Positions 1 through 13,869 are shown, counted from the stretch's first letter. The stretch is DNA of 64,000 nt from Amphiduros pacificus (GCA_949316495.1 OX439005.1:24392217-24456216); one strand, 5' to 3'. Translations and numbers: made by a program. The notes: a model not told the origin generated them from the letters alone.

Positions 1-28
1 AAGAAAACATTCCACTTTATGTAGAGTA

Positions 29-590
29 TTTTGTTCCAGTTATTTGCAGCCACTAATTGTTATTGTGATTTGCAGGGTTTGCAGGTCTGGATCAGGATGG
101 TGAGAAAAATGTTAGTCATAGTTTAGTGGGGGATGTCGGTTACTCAGGATGTAGTCTCGGTGGGATTAGAAAAGTTGGTAAGGAGGCAGCTGGTAGATAT
201 GAAGGTGCTGAAGATCACTAGGTACTCACGTGGAGGACATTTTTAGCCTCTAGTTGTGATTGGTAGGGCTTACGAGGATATTGGACGCCTCAGGCTGTAT
301 AGGGATATTGGACGCCCTTTAGCGCGCTGGGGATTGTAGGCCCTAAGGGAAGGAGTGAGTGTTGAGGTGAAAGTTGTCAGTGCAGAAGGTGATAATTAGA
401 TAGGGTAGCTTTTCATCAGTGTAGGGGCCTGCACCGGGCGGTCAGCACGAGTGCTACTCACAGATTGGAGATAGTGCGTATTGGATCTCCCCTCTAGCTG
501 GGTAGCCACGCTGCGTAGGCTCTGAGTGCCCACGAGACAAAAGTGGAGCGGCCAACATATCAAATCAAATCAAATCAAATCAAAAATAGA
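29..590 (+). mobile_element. 5'-truncated copy of an (ATCAA)n-tailed repeat element
   Basis: From about position 29 to 580 the sequence matches 19575-20135 with only a few differences (for example 'ccctaaggg' against 'ccccaaggg'), so the copies are very young. It ends in a pentamer tail of ATCAA type. A truncated start plus a short-repeat tail is typical of target-primed reverse transcription (LINE or SINE). I see no reading frame and cannot name the family. Confidence 0.75.
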
Positions 591-1914
591 AGGATAAAAT
601 CATGTTTTTTCCCTGTCCCATGCTTTATCTGTTTAAAAGATTTGAGAGTAGTTTCCAGGGGATAAGATCAAATGTATTCACTGTTATTTTGAGAATGAAC
701 GATACTCTACCCATCACATCAACTCAAAGAAAAGTTCAGTTACTTATGAAATATTTCAGAACATGTAAATATTCATTTGAGATTGACAGATCTGGAGTTG
801 TTTCCTTAGTGATGTCTCCTCTCCTGATGCCAGTGATGGTCTATAATAAGGATTTTATTTCTTTTGGATTAACTACATATTAGACTATTTGTAGTAATGC
901 TAAGCTTCCTATTTCTAACATTTCCTTGATATATATTCTTTCAAACTCATTGAGAATTAACTAGTTAATAGAACTCCAATGTGATTACTGCCCATGATCT
1001 TTAGAAATCATCCAAACATCAACTAAAATCCTCATTACAATTTACATGCAACAAAGAATTGCATGACAATTTACAAGTTAAAATCTATTTTAGGGTTTAT
1101 ATTATGCTCAATAAATTGAGCTACATTAGTCAAAATTTCCTGTATATTTTATTTTACTGGGCTGTTTTTTTTTTCAATTGTCATTGGTATGTTTGATGGT
1201 TTTGTAATGTTCATACTATGGCCATGTTGAAATGTATCCCTAGTTGAACCAGTCTTACTGGTATCATAGTAGTGATAGTTGCCAGCCTGTCTGCCTGACT
1301 GCTAGTCATCTAGCACAGATTGAAACGTTGATCTGATATGCATGAATTCCCACTGAATGTCTAAAGTTATAATCATGCATTGTCTGGCTTTATATCCTTG
1401 CTCAATTTTTCATTTGTTCATTACATATCAGATGAAATTTTTTTGTGCTCACTGTAATTATATTGCAACATTTAATGATTAAAACTCTTACACCGAAAAC
1501 AATCCAACTATTAAATTATCCAAAGGAATTTCATAAAATGCTTCAAATATTGTTGTCAGGTTGGCTTTCAGTCAATCAAGGTGACCTTTCATTGGCTAAT
1601 ACTTTTAATGTTTTCCAAATTTTCTTTTCCCAGGTTTGAGTCACATATTAAATTTTGTTGAGCTCATTGGAAATACAGACATATGAGTTGTGACTAAAAA
1701 TAAAACCCACATGATCAAATTCTACTGAGCCTCTCAAAGTATACAATAATGTTTGGTTTTTGACTCCTAAAGTATGAGATCAGATTGCTGAAAACATATT
1801 TTGGTTTTTATTAATATTATACACTTTTTTGAACAAAATTATTCAAACTATATATCAATTTTTAAAGCTAACTAGTTATAACTAGCAATCCATGAATTTC
1901 TTCATTATTTCTAG
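591..1914. other. Upstream RTF1 intron, no recognised feature
   Basis: This AT-rich stretch lies between the repeat copy and the first visible RTF1 exon and ends in a polypyrimidine-like tract and CTAG acceptor. I searched for the start-Met exon of RTF1 (Met-Val-Lys-Lys-type start) and did not find it. The short open frames at 602 and 1445 resemble nothing known. Confidence 0.5.
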
Positions 1915-4900
1915 GAACTTAGAGTTCTTTCCAAGAGAAAGCGGACAGATTCTGAACCCAACCCAGCAACCACAACTCAAAGTGATTCTGTTTCTGAATC
2001 TTCAGAAAGTGATGAGGTAAGGTTTTCATTTTCATTAAATGCGACAAGGACACTGTATGAAAGTTGAATGTGTGATACAATGTTATTTGTGAGTATATGG
2101 ATAAAGAACCATTGTGTTTTTTCTAGTTTCTTTGAAATAGTTATTGTTTTATTCTAATTTTCTGTAAATATTCTGTGGTAATTTTTGCTACAGTGGACAG
2201 GAGATGGAAAAGCTGGGAAAAAGAAAAAGAAGAAAGCAGCAAAACGACCAGCCAAGAAGTCTGCTATTCAGTTATCATCAGATAGTGAAGACGAGGAAGA
2301 AGCAAATAAGAGCAAAGATTCAGAACCAGAAGAAGGTAGGAAAGCTGAACACTAATATCCATCACCATGGATCATTTTTTATTGGATATCAAAGTTACAT
2401 AATTTATGGTAAAGAGAAATACCACTAATTAGAGCAGTAATTAGTGGTCCAACTGAGAAACCAGAGCATGAGAAGTGGTGGCACAAAGTTTCTAAGGATA
2501 ATATGATGTTTGATACAATAAAGAGCATTGTATGTTAGGCTGTACAGTGACTAGTGTTTTAGTGGGGGTTGCTTGTCCCAATAAAAAATACAAGTCCATT
2601 GATCCTGATATGAGACAAATATCTATCAAGGATTAGAACAAAATAATTAAGTCAAGATAGTTTGGGCCACTAAAAGACCAAAAACTTGATTGCCAAACTG
2701 GGCCACTACAACAGAGCATTCACTGGCCCAAACAGAGGATCTGGTGGCCCCTGGCCACCATTCCAGTGCATGTCACTCATTAAACCATAGAGGTCACAGG
2801 CAATTTTATAGAGGTTTGGGGTATGTTTAAATGTTATGTGGTCACAAAACTGTGATACAAGCAAGCTATCACACTAAAATCAACCAAAATACACTATGGC
2901 TATTGTGTTTCGCTGGAAGTGCCAAGTACTGCCTGTACTCTTTTGACCACCAGGTGGCCACATGTATAAAATCATGTGACTTCTATTGTGGTTTTCAGGG
3001 TGTTAGGCCTGCACCATTGGACAAACATTAATTGACAAACAGGGCTCTGTAAGCCAATTTACTCCATTGTCCCAATCTAAAGGTGCCCGCCCCACTGTTA
3101 GCAAGACTTTACTAAGCAGGTGTTTGCATAAGATCACTGGTCAGCTAAACAAAGTTTGTTGACAAAGTGTCCAATGGATGATTTGGATTTTAGCAGAAGA
3201 TTGATCCATAGGCCGATTGCCGGTCTCCATGTTGTTTTTTTTCCCCATTGAAAAGTACACACCGGAACTGTACAACTTTACCGGAACCAGATCTGTACAA
3301 CTCCACTATATTTAATCATTGGTCGGAGAGACTGGCAGCGGGCCTATTTTCAAATGGCACAGAAATTTTTGTAGGGGAAGTATAATGGGTAATAACTTTT
3401 GATAACAAAGTTTGGGGTATACACATCTATATTATGCAAAGAAAAAGTGCTTGAAATCTTTATTTCATGAATGCTTTAAGCCTAATGTAAATAGAACCAA
3501 GTCTTTTAAATATCATTTCTGCCATTCCTCTGTATTCAATATCTATTTTCAACAGTAACAACCATTTAGCTAAGCTGTTGTCATAGTATTATTCACATCA
3601 TTCAGAGTCCACATACACCAGATAACTTTCATAGTCTAACTTTATAGGAGAAGTGTCTGATTCTGATAGTGGACAAGTGAGTGATGGTAGTGAAGGCTCA
3701 GACTCTGGACCAGACGAGTTCTATGATGGCTATGATGATAACCTGATGGGAGATGAAGAAGACAGACAAAGATTGGAACAGATGACAGAGAAAGAGAGAG
3801 AGCAGGAAATCTTTAACAGATTGGAAAAACGTGAAGTTCTCAAAACTAGGTAAGATCTTTAAAAAAATGTTGAAAATGTCTTATCCATTTATAATTTAAT
3901 TGAAGTCTTGTGTTATAAATATTTTCCAAAATGCCAAGATAACAGATAAACCTTTTCCTTTTTTGTGTAATTCCAGGTTTGAAATTGAAAAGAAACTCAG
4001 ACTTGCTAAGAAAAAAGAACAAAAGAAGAAGGCAAAGAAAAGTTCCACATCAGATGCATTACCAAAATCTGCAAGTCAACGGAGTCAAGAAAGGAGAAAG
4101 AATATTGATATGAAGAGGGACAACAAAAAATTCTCAAGTCTTATTGAACTCAGGCAGAAGAGGGAAGAAAGAAAGAAAATTGGTGAGTTTCTGTCACCCA
4201 AGATACACCTGATACTATAACCTTACTATTGTATATGACAAAGAAAACATGGTATTCTCCATGCTGTCTACTATCCACTCTAGAGCTCTGAATAGGTTTC
4301 TAACAAACTTAGAACTCTGGATAAAACTACATGTTTGAAAGAAATTTTTAAGCTTAAGTTTTGTTGCTGTAGTTGAGAAGTTGTGTTAACTCTCAAGTGT
4401 GTTAACATTTTAGCGGAAGAAGAAAGGAAGAAAGAAGAAGAAAAAAAGAAAAAGACTCCTCTCAAGACAAGTGATGTGTTCTCATCAGATGAAAGTAGTT
4501 CATCCTCATCAGAGAGTGAGGAAGAAGAAGAAAAGAAAGAGGAAAGAAGGAAAAGCTCTTCCTCTTCAGACTCTGAGGCCAGTGGTAGATCCTCTGACAG
4601 ATCAGATTCAGACGATGAGTGAGCTGAAAATCAATCTTTATATTCCAATATAAATATGTCTCATTCCGATTTCTCTTCCTGTATTTTTAAACATTTAATT
4701 GTGAACTAATTATGAATAATTTTGATAAAGAAAAACAATACTCAGCAAACAACTCATAATTTCAGAGAAGACCAAAGAAAGAAAATTACATTCATATCCT
4801 GCAAGGAAGAACTTGCTAAAATCAGGTTGTCCAGACATAAAATGGAAAGGTAAATATGAGGTCTATAGCTTAATTGTTCGCATTTATTCTTTCAGAACAT

Positions 4901-7900
4901 TTTTTTACTGAATGTGAAAAAGATCACAGATAAATTATTTTTATTTTCACATTAACAAATCTGTTGACATTGAAAATGGCCAAAAAGAATACAATCAGTG
5001 TTTGCTACAAATATATTGTGATGAATTATTTCTTAATGTCTTATTTAAACATAAGTATTCATTTTTAGATGGTGTCACATGCCATTCTTTAAGAGAGTGG
5101 TGACAGGATGTTATGTGCGGATAGGCATAGGAAACCATGATGGAAAACCTGTATATAGGGTAATATATCAAAATCATTTGATTATTTGTGCACAATAATC
5201 CTTCTTTTTAACACATAATTTGCACAGAAACAGTCAAAAACGTCCAAATTACACAAATGATATTAATAATATAAATAACTTTAGTTGTCTAACTTGGTTC
5301 TCTGAGGGGCATCAAATCAAATATTCCAAATGAATTAGACAAAAGGAAATGAAAGTAAAGAGCTCTAAAAGAACAAAATCTATTTGCTGTTTATCTCCTG
5401 CTTAAATTATTTTGCATGGTGATAATGTAATCAATATTTATGTGACAAATAGGTAGCAGAAATAATAGATGTGGTAGAAACAGCTAAAATATACCAACTT
5501 GGTACAACAAGGACAAATAAAGGACTAAAATTAAGGTAATGTGAATAATTGTATCTTTGAAGATAAATTCTAGACATAGATATCAGAAGTTATCGGTTAG
5601 GATATATAAAATATACCAAGCTATTTATATTTGGCTAGAAATGGTAAATCATTATTTTTATTAGCTGATCAGTGTCAAAGATATTTGTGTCAGAATATAT
5701 CCAAACAGAGATATCTTGATAATATCCTGATGTAATTCTGTTGGTATTTTTAAGATAATTTTCTTGCTTGTACTTTTGTTTGAAAATGTAATAACCCATG
5801 CCAATCACAAGCAATCAGATATGGAGATTTCAGTTTCAATAAATTGACCCATTCATTAATAAACACAGAACTGTATCAATATGGGAAAAGCATTGGTTAA
5901 GTAATGCCACTCTGATCTTTAAAATTGATCCACTTTAGACATGGCCCAGCAGACCGAGTATACAGACTGGAGTTTGTGTCTAACCAGGACTTCACAGAAA
6001 GTGAGTTTTACAAGTGGCGAGAGGCAGTGATGTTGGCCGGCATGCAGTTACCAACCACAAATGATGTGTCACAGAAACTCAAGGATATATCAACAGCATT
6101 TAGTTATAAGTTTAAAGAAGAAGATGTTGACTCTGTAAGTTGCTATTTAAATATAGTTTTAGCTCAAGTAGGAAGTATTTTTGGTTATTTGTATTATCTC
6201 AAACTGAAAAATATTTGGAATGTCAAATACTCAATAAGACAATGTTCCAATAATAACTTTATGAAATTGAAACTGTAAGAAAAATTCTTTACCACTTTAT
6301 TTTTAATTTTTTACCCTCAGCCCCTGATGTAATCAGGCTGAGGGTATTGCAGTACTCCTGGCGTGGGTATGTATGTATGTCTGTATGTATGTATGTATGT
6401 CTGTAGCGAACATCCTTGTCATCGCGATAACTCAAGAACAAATGATGGCAGCTTCATGAAACTTGACACACATATGCATCTGGTGAAAACCTCGGATGAG
6501 TTCGATGGACGGCGACCTTGACCTATTTTTCAAGGTCACAGGAACAATTATGTGAAATCCCAAGAATCACAATAACTCAAGAACGAATAATGGTAGCTTT
6601 ATGAGATTTGACACACATAAGTATCTGGTGAAGACCTCAGAATTTTTTCTATGAAACATGACCTTCACCTACTTTTCAAGGTCACAGGGACAATTATGTG
6701 AAATCATCTTGTCATCGCGATAACTTGAGAACAAATGATGGCAGCTTCATGAAACTTGACACACATATGCATCTGGTGAAAACCTCGGACGAGTTAGATG
6801 GACGGCGACCTTGACCTATTTTTCAAGGTCACAGGGACAATTATGTGAAATCCCAAGAATCACAATAACTCAAGAACGAATAATGGTAGCTTTATTAGAT
6901 TTGACACACATAAGCATCTGGTGAAGACCTCAGAATTTTTTCTATGAAACATGACCTTCACCTACTTTTCAAGGTCACAGGGACAATTATGTGAAATCAT
7001 CTTGTCATCGCGATAACTCGAGAACAAATGATGGCAGCTTCATGAAACTTGACACACAAAAGCATCTGGTGAAAACCTCGAATGAGTTCGATGGATGGCG
7101 ACCTTGACCTATTTATCAAGGTCACGGACAATTATGTGAAATCCCAAGAATCGCAATAACTCAAGAACGAATGATGGCAGCTTTATGAGATTTGACACAC
7201 ACAAGCATCTGGTGAAGACCTCAGACTTCTCTTGATGGAACATGACCTTCACCTGATTTCAAGGTCACAGGGACAATTATGTGAAATCATCCTTGTCATC
7301 GTGATAACTTAAGAACAAATGATGGCAGCTTCATGAAACCTTACACGCATAAGCATCTGGTGAAAACCTCGGACTAGTTCGGTGGACAGCGACCTTGACC
7401 TATTTTTCAAGGTCACAAGGACAATTACGTGAAATCCCAAGAATCGCAATAACCCAAGAACAAATGATGGCAGCTTTATGAGATTTGACACACACAAGCA
7501 TCTGGTGAAGACCTCAAAATTTTTTATTTGAAACATGACCTTCACCTACTTTTCAAGGTCACAGGGATAATTATGTGAAATCATCCTTGTCATCGTGATA
7601 ACTCAAGAACAAATGATGGCAGCTTCATGAAACTTTACACGCATAAGCATCTGGTGAAAACCTCGGACTAGTTCGGTGGACAGCGACCTTGACCTATTTT
7701 TCAAGGTCACAGGGACAATTATGTGAAATCCCAAGAATCGCAATAACTCAAGAACGAATGATGGCAGCTTTATGAGATTTGACACACACAAGCATCTGGT
7801 GAAGACCTCAGACTTCTCTTGATGGAACATGACCTTCACCTGATTTCAAGGTCACAGGGACAATTATGTGAAATCATCCTTGTCATCGTGATAACTTAAG

Positions 7901-10900
7901 AACAAATGATGGCAGCTTCATGAAACTTTACACGCATAAGCATCTGGTGAAAACCTCGGACTAGTTCGGTGGACAGCGACCTTGACCTATTTTTCAAGGT
8001 CACAGGGACAATTACGTGAAATCCCAAGAATCGCAATAACTCAAGAACAAATGATGGCAGCTTTATGAGATTTGACACACACAAGCATCTGGTGAAGACC
8101 TCAAAATTTTTTATTTGAAACATGACCTTCACCTACTTTTCAAGGTCACAGGGATAATTATGTGAAATCATCCTTGTCATCGTGATAACTCAAGAACAAA
8201 TGATGGCAGCTTCATGAAACTTTACACGCATAAGCATCTGGTGAAAACCTCGGACTAGTGCGGTGGACAGCGACCTTGACCTATTTTTCAAGGTCACAGG
8301 GACAATTATGTGAAATCCCAAGAATCGCAATAACTCAAGAACGAATGATGGCAGCTTTATGAGATTTGACACACACAAGCATCTGGTGAAGACCTCAGAC
8401 TTCTCTTGATGGAACATGACCTTCACCTGATTTCAAGGTCACAGGGACAATTATGTGAAATCATCCTTGTCATCGTGATAACTTAAGAACAAATGATGGC
8501 AGCTTCATGAAAATTGACACACATAAGAATCTGGGAAGACTCCAGATGAGTTTGATGGACGGTGACCTTAACCTGCTTTTCAAGGTCACAGGCCCATATC
8601 AATAATTCTAGAGTAAATGATGACAGTTTCATGATACTTGACACACCTAAGCTATCAAAGGAAGTAGATTTTATGGGTTTTTTACCCCTGCATCAATTTG
8701 CCTTGGTGCAGTGACGTTTTGTTCACAAATATTGTGTGGAGCGAATGTTGTGCAATGAGTTACCAGGGCTGAGGGTTGATGCATCTCTGATGCCTATGTT
8801 TATATATTTCCATGATTGTACTTGATAGAAAAAAAGTATAATTGTCAAATTCTATTAATCATTGTTAGATTGTAGCTGAGAAACAGAAATTCAAGAAGAA
8901 TCCTCACAATTATGCCGTCAGGAAAACCTTCCTGCTCAAACAAAAGGTATGTATATTTTAATCTGTTTTCAAATTTGAGATTGGCTTATAGATATTGATG
9001 ATATGCATCATAATATTTTATATTTTGAAAGTTTTTTCATTTATTTTAAATATTGTTAAGATATACAAAAAGCACACAGTTTGGCTCTTCAGTTTTATTG
9101 TATTTTATGTTGAAATAGTTTTTGATGAAATCATATAAAACAGCAAAATAATAAGGACCTTTTTATTGTTGTTGAAAGTTGATGAATATGAATCACTGGT
9201 TAAATATTCCACTGGCCCCTGACAGACTGATTAAAAATAGAGAGGAAACCAACAGAAACAAAGAGCAAAATGTTCAAAAGATATATCATAAAATAAAATG
9301 CATAAAATTTATGTACATTTGTAGGAGATGGCTGAAATGGATGGGAAAGAAGAGAAATTGCAACAAGTATCACAACAACTGGAGGAGTTGGAAGAGAGAG
9401 CTACTGAACTTGATAAAAGACGCACATCAAATATTAATTCAATCAGGTAGTTATGTGAAATTGCAGGGGAATTTTTTTAATAAGTACAAGGAATAATATT
9501 TCTGTATAACTTTGTTTTTTTTTTTGGGGGGGGGGGGTTAATAGTGTGGGACCCACTGTCTTTACACTGCTCATTTTCATTATTAACTTTTTATAAATAT
9601 TTTTTTTATTATAATTTTATAGTTAATGTAAGAATTCCATCGAAGATTACAAAAAAGGTTACCTTTCTGGCCAATGTGTCAGTTTCACAAGAAATGTAAG
9701 AATCTGGAACTATTTAACATTGACTTCTTTGATGTTTCAGCTACATTAATCAACGTAATCGTTTACGAAATATCACTGAGGCAGAGGAGGCATTTAAGAT
9801 AGAGGTTGCAGAGATGAAAAATGCCAAAGCTGACCCTTTTACCAGAAGACAGTGTAGGCCTACACTAGTAACCAAGGTAAGTGGGATTCATCAACAGGTC
9901 TCAACCATCATTCTTTTGATTTTTGTTACAGTGATCATAGTTATTGCATTTTTAGGCATGAGTTAGATACGTGTGACATCAAGTGATTAAAAATTATGTT
10001 TATTAAATGCTCGTGCTGTCTAATTTTGTTTATTTAAATTTCAGACAAGAGAGCAAACCATAGATGACGAATTGAGAGCCAAACTGGAGCAGAATTTCAA
10101 AGCTGAGAGAGAAAAAAATGCACACAGATCACAGCAGGTACTTAGTATTCTTCTTAAAAAGGGGATGGGATATTGCTCAGTTTGAAAGATGTCTGTCTCC
10201 AATGCTAAACATCTGTCTATTATGCTTAAGGCCTTTGGTTGAAATCCTATCGTTTTTGTGACAATGGGAAGGTAAGATCCCCAGTCACTCATAGGAAAGA
10301 GCAAAATAATCAGTTGTACTTGATCAGTTGAGACAAACCAATCAAAATCAATTTAATTTAGTTATGGTTTTCCTGTACCTCCTGTAAAACCTGAAATGGA
10401 ATAGCCCAGCCTAATGTGTCAAGTAGCAGATATTCTTCATACTTTTCAATTAAGCTCCATAATTAATTCAAACAACAGCTGTTCTAGACCCTTTTCTCAA
10501 TTTATACTCCTTTTTCCACAAATACAATCACATGCAATTGCTGCAATAGGAATGAGTTATTATACAGGTATAAAAGAAATCTTTGATAATCTGTTAATCT
10601 GATGTATGCATGATACACTTGACTATTGGATGATGATTATGGATTTCATATTTTTTTGTCAGGGTGATGAAGATGATAAGGTTTGTCACACTGCAGTTTT
10701 AATATTTTCTCCCAAATTTTCTACACATATTCTATCTGCACATTACACTATAATTGCATGGAATTTGAAGTTTTCATTTGATAGTTGTAGCTTGAAAATG
10801 AATTCATGTTTATCTCACAACAATCACATCAAATTAAACATTTATGGTGGTTTGTGGTTAAAACCCAAATATTTATTTTAGAATATTTATTTAGGCCTCA

Positions 10901-12337
10901 ACATTAGCACTTTCCCGATCGCCTGGAGCTCTATTTTGGAGCCAGTGTGGACCAGTGCTTTATGGAATTCACATGCCTGTTGGGCCAGTAGTAAATACAA
11001 GATATATACTTTAACTTGTAGAGTATCATTCACAAGCTACAATTCTAGTTTGGCGGCCATTTTAAATCTTCCAAAATAAAAATTAAAAGAGTTAGGGATC
11101 CATCATTGTCTAAAATATTTGTAATTTAATAGGAATGAATATCCACGAGAATGTGCTTCCCTTGAATGGCCTTAATATGTCATAATTACCAAACATTCTG
11201 ATTCCAATATTTTACAACTTACACATGTATGGCCAGATGCTTTCACTTTTATGACCAGACACCTCAAAATGCTTCGCCAGTGGGTGATTATAGGGTCGTA
11301 TTCAGGCAGATGCTTACACTTTTTTGACCAGACACCACAAAATGCTTGGCCATTTGGTGATTATAGGGATTATTATTTACCGGTAATTAAACGTTGTCAC
11401 CAGTACATTTTGAGCTAAATATGCATAGCTTATGTATAGTAGTCTTCATTTGTGTAGATTAATTTATTTGAGTTTCTAGACAGTGTATTGAGTTCTTAGA
11501 AATCAATCCTGTATTTTGGTGTTTACAATTCTGAAGTTAAGTGTGGTAACCGTTACCTCAATTTTAGTTTTATTGACTTTTGAAATGTTGATGTTAGGAG
11601 GGAGACTACTTGTATGTATACCAAGAAAGATTGATCAGTAAGTTTCGTCCAGAACTTTTACAAGTTAATCTTTAAACTTGGCTTTCTCTTGTATCACAAA
11701 ATGTTGAGTAGTATATGGTAGAAAAATATGATTAATTTTTTTATCTCTTATAACATTAGACGGGACACATTCAAACATGTTTAATGATTTATTAATTTCA
11801 TTTGTAAATAACAAAATATTAAATAATTTCACAATATTTTGTTTTATTAACTTCAGGACGATATTCATAGAAAGTCCACTGATGGCAGAGAGGAAAGTCC
11901 AGAAAAGGGACACGAGAGAAGATCTTCTAATGATCTTTTTGATGTTCATAACTTCAGCATAGATATAGATTTAAATGTGCCAACAGGAGGTAAGAACGCA
12001 TCCAACAATTTAAAGCATAGCAAATTTTGATTTGTCAAACACAATTGATTTAGATAACTTTATGGTTAATTATATGGACAAAGGACAAAGTAATGTATGA
12101 GAATTTTAAAGATATTTTGAGTATGTTGTGTGTTACAAGAAATGAGTCTTTTTAATGAAGATAATAGCTTTACTTTGCAGAGTTTGTTTATAGGAGAGGA
12201 CAAAGCTAATAATCGTATTTTATATTTCAGCACCAGCTATGTCACAAGCCCCAAAACCCAATCCTGGAATGCCAGATGGTGCACCAAGACGATCGCTCAA
12301 CTTAGCAGACTATAAAAAAAGAAGAGGTCTGATATAA
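1915..12337 (+). CDS. RTF1: RTF1, Paf1 complex subunit (5' partial, 16 exons visible)
   Basis: RTF1 acts in the nucleus with the Paf1 complex on elongating RNA polymerase II and promotes H2B ubiquitination. Exons (all GT-AG, phase-consistent): 1915-2016, 2194-2335, 3648-3849, 3977-4182, 4414-4618, 4766-4849, 5069-5159, 5453-5535, 5939-6134, 8869-8946, 9325-9446, 9741-9876, 10045-10137, 10663-10680, 11857-11989, 12231-12337; they encode 665 residues and a stop. Seen in order: acidic Ser-rich N-terminus; the histone modification segment ([15 protein letters not shown], then [20 protein letters not shown]) in exon 3648-3849; a charged linker; the Plus3 domain from [16 protein letters not shown] through [18 protein letters not shown]; a coiled coil; and the C-terminal [17 protein letters not shown]. 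All match vertebrate RTF1 as I recall it (human about 710 residues). The short exon with the start Met is not found after position 1 and presumably lies upstream. Exon 14 is an 18-base microexon (GDEDDK). Candidate poly(A) signals are at 13026 and 14207. Confidence 0.95.
3211..3344. mobile_element. 134-base TA-flanked MITE, copy 1
   Basis: The element lies in an RTF1 intron. Its inverted ends are GGCCGATTGCCGGTCTCC and the complement of GGAGAGACTGGCAGCGGGCC, flanked by TA on both sides, as for Tc1/mariner-type MITEs. The interior (TTGAAAAGTACACACCGGAA and following) recurs at 61167-61302 and, more diverged, at 54365-54505. Confidence 0.8.
6311..8797 (+). mobile_element. Satellite-cored Helitron/Helentron-like element in RTF1 intron
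   Basis: Left end: a hairpin (ACCCTCAGCC...GGCTGAGGGT) at 6313-6344, then a TATG/TCTG microsatellite at 6365-6403. Core: about 15 tandem monomers of roughly 147 bases. Right end: a unique segment (TTACCCCTGCATCAATTTG) with GGGCTGAGGG, inverted relative to the left end, and a small terminal hairpin (GCATC-TCT-GATGC). The same right end closes the copy at 31375-32534. A microsatellite, tandem core and 3' hairpin resemble non-autonomous Helentron (HINE) or bivalve 'pearl' elements; that family call is an inference. The minus-strand open frames at 7309, 7603, 7896 and 8190 are repeat artefacts. Confidence 0.75.
10663..10680 (+). other. RTF1: 18-base microexon of RTF1
   Basis: The sequence between acceptor TTTTTTGTCAG and donor GTTTGT encodes GDEDDK in phase 0. 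It joins neighbouring exons without changing frame, so skipping it would also be in frame. Its reality is inferred from splice signals and acidic content. Confidence 0.55.
11230..11375. repeat. Two-copy tandem repeat, unit about 75 bases
   Basis: Both copies carry 'gcttacac/gctttcac...gaccagacacc...aaaatgctt' followed by 'ggtgattataggg'. It lies in an RTF1 intron and has no coding content. Confidence 0.75.
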
Positions 12338-13760
12338 ATTATGATAGCCTTGTGAGAAAGGATGTTGTATTCATTTCTATTGTAAGATATGTTTATTTAT
12401 TTTTGTTTCAATGCTTCCTTAAAATAGTTGATGCAAGATGTGATGATCAAAGGTAAGGAATGAGTGAGTGACTTTGTGAGGCTGCACCCTACGTGTGAAT
12501 GTCTGGTCCATACCCTCTCACTTTGCTCCCCACACAAAATAATTGGGTTAAGAAATTTCTGTCAAAGACCGATCCATGATAAAGATCAGGCTAAGTTTGG
12601 GCAATTTGGAACAATTTTATATTTTTTTATAGCATCATTGTTTTTATTACATTCTTGGTTATTTGGATAAAATGGTGAATATCATGTACCTCATAATACA
12701 TGATATTTGATATTGTAAAAAAATGAACAAATCAAATGTTTACTGAGATCTCATTGTTTAAAGTACTTATTTAAAACATTTTTTATATTTTGATATTCAG
12801 ATGTTTTTTCTTCACAAAATGTGACCATTTGAAATTCCACAAGTCTTACTTGTTAGGAATTATAATGGTTAATAATAGTATTGTAGTATTGTTGGCAAAA
12901 GCTATCAATATTTAACACCAAATTTAATGTACCCGAGAAACAGAATAACAACAACTGTTTTTACATCATATAAGTCTCTTTGCTCAATCAAAGATTTATA
13001 GTTTATCTCAATACTTTATTTTCCCAATAAAAAGGGGATATGAAATTGATATTTTTTATCAACAATTGTTTCCATGAAAAAGATTGAATGTGTTGTACAT
13101 ACCCATATCAACACAAATCCCATAATGGATATGTATATATATAGAGAAAGAACAGTATGGGTAATGACACAGGAAGAAATGGTACCTAAAATAGTAATTT
13201 TTTTTGCTGGCAAAAATTGTGTATTGATTTCATGCTTCAAGTGTTTTACTAACGATGTAGTTTCCCAGTAATAATTAATGAGATTGAAACAAAATTTAAT
13301 TGTGTAATTAATGGAGTCCTTATGTATAGTAGATGGGTATCAAGAGTCACCCAATCATGATACCAAATGTTGGCAATCTTTGAATGTCAGTCAATCACTG
13401 TTTTACAAAGGCATTTGAGCAGATTCTCTTCGTGCTTTATCTGGCTTTGCTATCATAAAGCTAGAACATCATCCAGGGATAGGTTTTATCTAGTTTTTGG
13501 CATAATACTAAACTCGTATCATGATATAAGCTTAACAGAATTTGCAGGAACATGAAAAGAGTACCTGCTTTAGATGCGTTTGATTGCTGGGTTAGAAACA
13601 ATCTGTCTATCATGTGTCATATCTGTTACTCTTCTCAAATGTAAAATGTTGTCACCGATCAGCTTCAGATTTAGCGTAGGCAAAACAGAAATTGTAGTAA
13701 CCTGGCATGGGAAAAGTGTAATTTCCAGTATTTGTTAAGAATATTGGACAAAGATTGGTT
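12338..13760. other. RTF1 3' UTR and flank
   Basis: AT-rich sequence after the RTF1 stop. A first AATAAA lies at 13026. Short open frames here resemble nothing known. Confidence 0.45.
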
Positions 13761-13763
13761 TAT

Positions 13764-13866
13764 GAGGATATGAGTATATAATAGTTTATGTGCTGCTTGT
13801 GAGGATATGAGTATATAATAGTTTATGTGCTGCTTGTAAGGATATGAGTATATAATAGTTTATGTC
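13764..13866. repeat. 37-base tandem repeat, about 2.8 units
   Basis: The unit starts GAGGATATGAGTATATAATA and recurs at 13764, 13801 and 13838 with almost no change. Confidence 0.9.
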
Positions 13867-13869
13867 CAG

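Noticed and set aside
7309-8426. Four similar 78-residue minus-strand frames resembling a gene family
   Set aside because: They recur exactly with the satellite period inside a transposon and have no relation to a known protein.
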